This document shows, one piece after another, positions 58,084 through 64,000 of a DNA stretch of 64,000 nt. Positions within the stretch are counted from its first letter, which is position 1. The number at the start of each line of letters is the position of its first letter. A model generated the notes under the pieces. It was given only the letters and a program-made list of their open reading frames with translations, did not search any database and was not told where the DNA came from. The position numbers and the translations under genes were made by a program. The DNA comes from Macrolepiota albuminosa (taxonomy: Eukaryota > Basidiomycota > Agaricomycetes > Agaricales > Agaricaceae): contig JAMWFC010000055.1 in the NCBI GenBank assembly GCA_027475525.1, forward strand, positions 724,212-788,211, read 5' to 3'.

Positions 58084-60343
58084 CTATGATGCCAAAGCCG
58101 TCGCTTCTGCCAAGCCTACGACTGCATCCAGGCTCTCAACGCAGATTCCGCCTGCAAGACTCTCCTGTGCAGACAGAGGGGACACGCTGAGTTCCGTATA
58201 TTCGCTCCACACTTGTTCCACGCGCTGAACCGGAGGTATATCTGGCGACGAGTCAACAGGGTCGCATACCAAGAGCCAAATCGCATCGTATCCACCGGCT
58301 ACATGCCAAGTGAGTTTTCAAACACCTTATGAGGAAGACATAATTAACATACCACCCGGGACACCGCCTCCAATGACACCGGCGAGAGATATGCAAGAGT
58401 TAAGGAGTTTCGTCTGCTCCACCGGTTCAATAGGGACGTCAGACAGTTCTCCCATTTTTTTCATGCTAACGCGAATAGCCTAAATATGCGATCTTGAGTA
58501 AACCACAGTTGAGAATTTTTTTCAAACTAGATACCCATGAAATCTTGTGGGCATCATAAAACTTCGTGATAATAGGCTTTTCCTCTTCAGGTTGGTATTC
58601 AAACTAGATACCCATGAAATCTTGTGGGCATCATAAAACTTCGTGATAATAGGCTTTTCCTCTTCAGGTTGGTAGGATTGGCTGACCACTTCAAAAAAAA
58701 CATCAAGTTCTTGCCCTGCCAACAAAAAGTCTGCAGACTGACCTGAATGGGTTGCAAGGAGGCGATGTACTTGAGTGCAGTGGTATAACTAGAGGCATCC
58801 TGTTCGTACAGTTCTGACAGGGCAGCGAGCGTTTCCGCTAGCCTCGTGTTCAATCTATCTATATCTGTCCACAACGCAAGTGCTAGAAGGGACAGGACAA
58901 TCAACACAAAAGACAGGTGTCCACTGTCAGCCCAAGTTTCACCCACGCCACGCAGCGGTAATTACTGCATAGTGGCAGTAGAAAGGGAATGATGTACCTT
59001 GTTCAGGATTTTCTGTCCGCCATCTGAGGACCTTGCTCACACTGCATAGTGGCAGTAGAAAGGGAATGATGTACCTTGTTCAGGATTTTCTGTCCGCCAT
59101 CTGAGGACCTTGCTCACGAGCGTGGGTGTATCACTGCCCGCGTCGACGTCGGCGAGCATAAGCCTTGTTAGGGGCGGAAGCTTGAACGGCTTTATGGTAT
59201 AATCCCATGCTTTGTTGGAGGGCGAGAGTATCGAAAGAAGAGTTGAGAGCCCAGCTGCATGGGGAAATAGATACCTTGCATCGGCGATTCAGAATACATA
59301 GACTGATACTGGGACTCACAGCTTCCTCATTCATCAATCCGTTCAGCACTGTAGGATTGAAGCGCGTGTAGATATGGCTGCCAAATACGGCCGCAGCGAC
59401 ATCGAAACCACTACCCACCTTTCCCTGGGCATAACAGTGGACATACTGTGCGAGGTTGTGAGCTAGCAAGCGGCCATCGCCAGTAGAAAGGGAGAAGGCG
59501 TCTGGGCATAACAGTGGACATACTGTGCGAGGTTGTGAGCTAGCAAGCGGCCATCGCCAGTAGAAAGGGAGAAGGCGTCGCCGAGATGCTTGAAAAGTGA
59601 ATTAGCAGAGCAGAGACGAGGGATGTGATGAGAGCCGCGGAAGACCCAAGTCCCGTTTTGTGTACTTGGGATAACGGGACTCCAGTTGAAGTGAAAGGAG
59701 GTATTTGACTGAGGGAGTCGAGAGTTCGCGGGAGGTGCAGTGAAGCAAGCTATTCAAGAATATTTTTTTGAAAGGAGGTATTTGACTGAGGGAGTCGAGA
59801 GTTCGCGGGAGGTGCAGTGAAGCAAGCTATTCAAGAATATTTTTTCAATCCTGAGCTCGACATTGAGCTTCGTTCCAACCTTTTCCCTTTGCGAGTAAAA
59901 GTCATTGTCTCCGACTATTGCAATGTCGAGACCTTTGGACAAGGAAGCGTTCAACGATGTAATTCCCTTGATTTCAGCAATCAGTGCAAGTGTGATTTGT
60001 AGCGCTAGGTAGACAAATTTGTTCTTGCTCGTACTAAAGTACAATTCCATTTTCGTAAGAGCAATGCACGACGACGCCAACTGTTTTCAACGTACTTCGT
60101 TGGTGACTCCTCAACCTTCACAGTCGTTTGAGTCGTCGAGACGGAATATTCCCAGGTCGCACTGAGGAACTGTGGGGACCTCACACGGATGTTATTTGCA
60201 CCTCGAGAGGCATCTGTCTGGATGACGGTGTAAAACCGGGACGATGTGGACACCACGGTGCCAGAGTACTTGGGATCGAGCACAAGATAACCCCCCGAGA
60301 CCAAAACTTTGCCTGGGGAGGATACGACGGTTGTAGAGGCCAT
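58084..60343 (-). CDS. ERG8: Phosphomevalonate kinase
   Basis: GHMP kinase that converts mevalonate-5-phosphate to the diphosphate on the way to ergosterol and isoprenoids. Start at 60343: [20 protein letters not shown]. Then [55 protein letters not shown] and the nucleotide loop [20 protein letters not shown]. Next come [20 protein letters not shown] and [16 protein letters not shown], then [39 protein letters not shown] and [32 protein letters not shown] leads to the stop at 58084. A TATA-like stretch (tatataag) sits about 50 bases before the ATG. Duplications 29-32 are inside. One frame break remains after SALLIHF (next block [15 protein letters not shown]), where one extra T is needed at the run near 59593-59596. 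Confidence 0.92.
58521..58674. repeat. 77-bp exact tandem duplication, no. 29
   Basis: Copies 58521-58597 and 58598-58674. In an ERG8 exon ([14 protein letters not shown]). Removing one copy leaves the frame intact. Confidence 0.95.
58964..59117. repeat. 77-bp exact tandem duplication, no. 30
   Basis: Copies 58964-59040 and 59041-59117. Doubles an ERG8 exon end ([13 protein letters not shown]) and its donor. The frame is intact after collapse. Confidence 0.95.
59425..59579. repeat. 77-bp-period tandem duplication, no. 31
   Basis: Second copy begins at 59502. In an ERG8 exon ([12 protein letters not shown]). A one-base deficit lies 14-17 bases to its right. Confidence 0.95.
59693..59845. repeat. 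77-bp-period tandem duplication, no. 32, second copy one base short
   Basis: Second copy begins at 59770 but matches for only 76 bases. The first copy ends in a run of seven T, the second in six T before diverging. In ERG8 around an exon/intron border. Confidence 0.9.
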
Positions 60344-60569
60344 GTAAGAGAAGAAAGGAACGATAGCGAAGAAGTATGGATCTTCTAGACTTATATACGA
60401 GAATGATTTCGAACGCGCGCAAACGCGTAAAGAAGCAAGCTTAATGGTGTCCAAAAATGGCTGACTCAGCAACCATTGAGCAATCATCTTCAAAGATATT
60501 TATGCTAAGCTTTGGGTGGGGCTTCGGAATTATATAACGGGGCGCGTCATTCGGCTGTTATAAAGAATA

Positions 60570-61870
60570 CTAACGACCTCCACGCGCAAACCAAGTCTTC
60601 TGCTGCTCACACGTCGCGTTCGTGCACCCCGGGCACCGTAGACCGAACTGCGTACTCACTGGACCCTTCCCGGACGCACATTCCTTCAAGTGTTGTGCAG
60701 CGATATCGGCCAGTGCCCGAATGAACACCGGCGACCCATTAAGTGACTCTGCACGGTGAACTTCTATGCCATGCTGCCGTAGCGAAGGCAAGAAAAAAGG
60801 TCAGTTCTTGTCTTCTGTGTTTCATGACGAGAGAAAGCCTTCTCACCGCGCGTGCTTCCTCGGCATACTCCAAATCAATCTCATACAATGTTTCAATATG
60901 ATCGCTGGTGAACGCAATGGGAACCAGCACGACTTGCTTTTTACCTAACCGTGCCAGACCCTCAAGCGCCTTCCCCGTCTGCATGCCCATCCATGCCGAT
61001 GGACCCACTTGAGATTGCCAAACCAGACGGTATGGATTGCTGTGCCTGAGCCTATCCATAACGGCAGATACGGATGCCGAAACTTCAAGGATATAAGGAT
61101 CTCCGCGGTTGACAACAGACATGGGTAACGAATGTGCCGAAAATAATAGAATAGTGTCTTGCCGTGTAGAAGCAGGAAATTTAGCGAGGGCGGCCTCGAT
61201 ATTTTGTGCTACAGCCTGTTCGTAGGTTACTCATCTGATGAATCGGGAGTTTGAAAGAGAAACGTACCTCAACAAACCCTGGGTGGGTACCCCATCTGTC
61301 TATAACGCTCCACTCAATATTCCCAGTGTTATCCGTGCTCCCTTTGCGAAATATCTCGTTCAAACTGCTTCCAGTCGTACTGCAACTGTACTGTGGGTAC
61401 TGCGTGAATGCGATCGCCCTCTTCACTCCGTCCGCCCTCATTTCCGCCAACGTTTGTTCAGTCATAGGGCGAACATATCGAAAAGTTACATAGGCCTTGT
61501 GAGGGGCTGTTTCAGGGTGCAACTCATCCAAGAGCTTTGCCATTCCCTCGCCCTGTAATTTCGTCCACCTCAGAATGGGCGATCCACCGCCAATGTCTTG
61601 GTATTGTTTCTCAATTTGTGGTGTGCGTCGACGCGCAATCAAGGGTGCTAAAACGCGCTGAAATGGCAAAGGGATGAGGTCGCCATCAGAAAAAAGGTTT
61701 TTGAGGAAGTCATGAGTTTCTGAAACCTGCTCAAAATGTCAAGCTAGCAGATTGGAGTCGTGGCAAGCAACGGACAGTTTCGGGGCCACCCATGTTCATC
61801 AATACTATGGCTAAATCTCTGTTCAGCGTGGGTGTGCCGTGGCGGCCTGTAAGCTATACAACGCACCTGT
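60570..61870 (-). CDS. HEM15: Ferrochelatase (with C-terminal Fe-S cysteines)
   Basis: Last enzyme of heme synthesis: inserts Fe2+ into protoporphyrin IX on the matrix side of the mitochondrial inner membrane. The core begins near 61830 with [20 protein letters not shown], then [80 protein letters not shown] and [20 protein letters not shown]. Then [17 protein letters not shown] (the catalytic-site His block), [40 protein letters not shown], and [20 protein letters not shown] with [18 protein letters not shown]. It stops at 60570. The CPGCTNATC cysteines match the [2Fe-2S] ligands of animal and S. pombe enzymes. The mitochondrial presequence exon lies further right (61.87-62.05 kb), but its start and phase are obscured by duplication 33. 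Confidence 0.93.
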
Positions 61871-61886
61871 GGGGCTATGATAATCT

Positions 61887-62040
61887 GGTTAGTACGTCGC
61901 CAAAAATAAAAGCGGCGACAAACTCTACCTCTTGTTCGGTGGAGGCACATTATGCAACGAGGCGGTTAGTACGTCGCCAAAAATAAAAGCGGCGACAAAC
62001 TCTACCTCTTGTTCGGTGGAGGCACATTATGCAACGAGGC
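61887..62040. repeat. 77-bp exact tandem duplication, no. 33
   Basis: Copies 61887-61963 and 61964-62040. Covers the likely presequence exon of ferrochelatase (a minus-strand ATG followed by CLHRTRGRVCRRFYFW), doubling its start region. Confidence 0.95.
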
Positions 62041-63099
62041 AAGGAGCGAGCCAGAGACCAATCCGAGGGGTTATACGTGAGGCAGAAAAAGCCATGATGA
62101 AAGAATTTAGAATTGAGTTATTAGCTGATGGGCATAAAGGAGAAAGACAAGCTGCCTAGTAGCTAATAATAAGCACTTCGATCAGGCTCGCGTGACGCAG
62201 ACTTCGACCGTTTTTCTGACCGGCTCAATCTGTCTTTCAGGGCCTTGTAAAGAACTACGCGAATTACATATGAAGGTTACCTAACATCCGTTTACCCGAC
62301 GATATTCTCAAGCATCAGACCCACTCAACGTAAGCTTAATGTTTAACAACTACACGATTTCCATAAACTATAGATAACTATCAATGACAATTCCTGGAGT
62401 CGCGTTCCACACGCTTGGGCGTTGATCAGGCTGGACTGATGACGAGGGACGGACGAAATTGCAGAAACTGGGAGGTAAAATTATCGTGGTCTTTGACAAC
62501 TGTTCTCAACTTGGCGTAGTTTCTGTGATTATGCAGAATTGGCCCAACTTCGTTATCTAATGCATTCGTGCGTTTCTCCATTATTCGACGCGCTAGAAGT
62601 TTGTATCGGCGGGAAAAGGAGAGACAACCTTGCAACACTTTAGTGACCACTAGGTGATAAATGGCGCATCAGCGACACATGTAAAAACCTGTTGTAAATA
62701 CTCGTCGGCAAGAACTTCCTCTGCCATATAGAGAAGGCGGGGAAACAGAAGTGCGAGCCTGAAGATAGCCATAAAGATCATTATTTGCAAGCACATGCGG
62801 AAGCGTATGACCCCTGGTCAAAAACCTCCAAATTCCAGGATAATGTCGACGACCTGTGATGATCACGACCCGATGCAGTCAGTCGAGAATCGACACCGTA
62901 AATTTGTGTACAATCAATGAGAGCAAACGCTCAGCGCTCCGCGCTTCAGCACTGGTTGGAGTTCAAAAAGGTCGAAGTCCCAGAACTCGGAATTTTGGCC
63001 AGTCACGTGCAGAAAGGAACAAAAGTTCTATTTTTATTTCGGCTGGGTCGATCTCACCGATATCCGATGATTTACTTGGACTAACTCTCTCCTCCATCC
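62041..63099. promoter_or_regulatory. Divergent intergenic region, ferrochelatase (-) / NAR1 (+)
   Basis: About 1 kb between two genes transcribed outward, both in iron metabolism. Short frames at 62426-62650 and 62669-62866 are featureless. Shared regulatory sites are possible, but none can be named from sequence alone. Confidence 0.45.
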
Positions 63100-64000
63100 A
63101 TGGCATTTTCTGGTGCCCTTGTAGGTTTACTCGCTAGTGATACCAAAGACAAGCTAAACCTCACTACCTTCAGACGCTTAGTGATCTAAATGATTTCATT
63201 ACGCCATCTCAGGCTTGTATCAAGCCCGTAACACAGGTCAACTCCTTGGGGCCAGAAAAAGATCCAGGTGCTGCTACAGTATGCATATATTATCTCTGGA
63301 CATCTCTTGACAACTCACTGATAACAGATTTTTCCAGACCGCGATTCAAATTGATCAGAATGGGGCTTACTTCGAGGTGACACAAGATGACAAATTCCAG
63401 GCTCCTGCCCCAGTGAAGAAACTGGAGCAAGCACAAGTAAATTTAAATGATTGCCTTGCATGTTCGTACGTCTTTCCCTTATCTTTTGAACTGTGTGATG
63501 ATTCAAGATCAAATCCAGTGGTTGCATCACTTCGGCCGAATCTGTCCTCATCACTCTTCAGTCACACACTGAAGTCCTAACCTTTCTCGAGTCTAACAAG
63601 AAAATACTAGATGCCTCATCCTCTGTACCCACCTCTGAACCTTACAAAATTCCTGTTATTTCAATATCTCCCCAAACCCTCGCCTCGCTTGCGGCAGCAA
63701 CAGCATCATCGTCTACACAAAAGCCAACTGTGCGACAGATCCTTCGCCGAATTCGCGCGTTCTGTGCAGAATCTCTCGGGTTCGCTTTTGTTTTTGACAC
63801 GACTTTCGCTCGTCATCTTGTGCTCCAGGAACATGTCGCTGAATTTCAAGAGCGGTGGCATGCTGCCAAGCAGGAATCGAGCGAGGTGACTAATGGCTTG
63901 GCTGGAGAAAGTGTGAAAGGACTCCCCATGCTTGCAAGTGCATGTCCAGGATGGATATGCTATGCCGAGAAGACACACTCGGAGATGCTTCCATTTATTT
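63100..64000 (+). CDS. NAR1: Cytosolic Fe-S assembly factor Nar1 (5' part; runs off the right edge)
   Basis: Iron-only-hydrogenase-like protein of the cytosolic iron-sulfur assembly machinery, delivering clusters to cytosolic and nuclear apoproteins. Start at 63100: MAFSGAL, then after an intron (donor gtaggt) TLSDLNDFITPSQACIKPVT. Next AIQIDQNGAYFEVTQDDKF and LEQAQVNLNDCLACSGCITS. The cysteine in ACIKP plus CLACSGC form the N-terminal [4Fe-4S] site, as in all Nar1 proteins. Then SAESVLITLQSHTEVLTFLE, VISISPQTLASLAAATA, VRQILRRIRAFCAESLGFAF and VFDTTFARHLVLQEHVAEFQ. ASACPGWICYAEKTH follows, where the first H-cluster-type cysteine lies. The window ends inside this exon. Three introns are seen; no break or scar. 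Confidence 0.93.

Overview
This window is nuclear DNA from a filamentous fungus, most likely a mushroom-forming basidiomycete (Agaricomycetes). The genes are split by many short GT..AG introns of roughly 45-70 nt, both strands are densely used, and gene content is typical of Basidiomycota: two PL14-like polysaccharide lyases, a zinc-cluster regulator with its cluster at the C-terminus, a DOMON-cytochrome b561 protein and a Pns1/CTL transporter. All gene models were spliced by eye, so exon ends are approximate unless stated.

Layout. 0-4.3 kb: a truncated 5' gene end, then a glycerol-3-phosphate acyltransferase (-). 4.5-10.2 kb: a membrane/coiled-coil orphan (+), the signal peptidase subunit SPC3 (+) and a C-terminal Zn2Cys6 protein (+). 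10.7-20.6 kb: Chk2/Cds1 checkpoint kinase, homocysteine S-methyltransferase, DOMON-cytochrome b561 and API5-like protein, all (-). 20.9-25.5 kb: complex I subunit NDUFS7 (+) and a long disordered protein (+). 27.5-36 kb: meiotic MND1 (+), a Zn2Cys6/Fungal_trans regulator (+) and eIF5-mimic protein BZW/5MP (-). 36.4-40.8 kb: two tandem PP2C phosphatases (+). 41.1-44.7 kb: a CTL/Pns1 transporter (-) flanked by two tRNA-His genes in opposite orientation. 45-51.2 kb: a four-helix membrane protein (+) and an EF-hand MscS channel (-). 52-55.1 kb: two tandem PL14-like lyases (-). 55.5-57.6 kb: an AAAP amino-acid transporter (+). 58-62 kb: phosphomevalonate kinase (-) and ferrochelatase (-). 63.1 kb to the end: the 5' part of NAR1 (+). 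Most genes are unlinked housekeeping functions. I found no secondary-metabolite cluster, virus, intact transposon or CRISPR array.

The most striking feature is not a gene. Thirty-three places carry an immediate direct duplication with a period of exactly 77 bp (two before 13 kb, thirty-one after 25.8 kb). They ignore gene structure and cut exons, introns and spacers alike. A constant 77 is what two abutted de Bruijn contigs sharing a k=77 overlap would leave, so I read them as assembly scars. At several of them the reading frame is also one nucleotide short just to the right of the second copy. Gene models from 25 kb onward should be read with one copy of each duplication removed.
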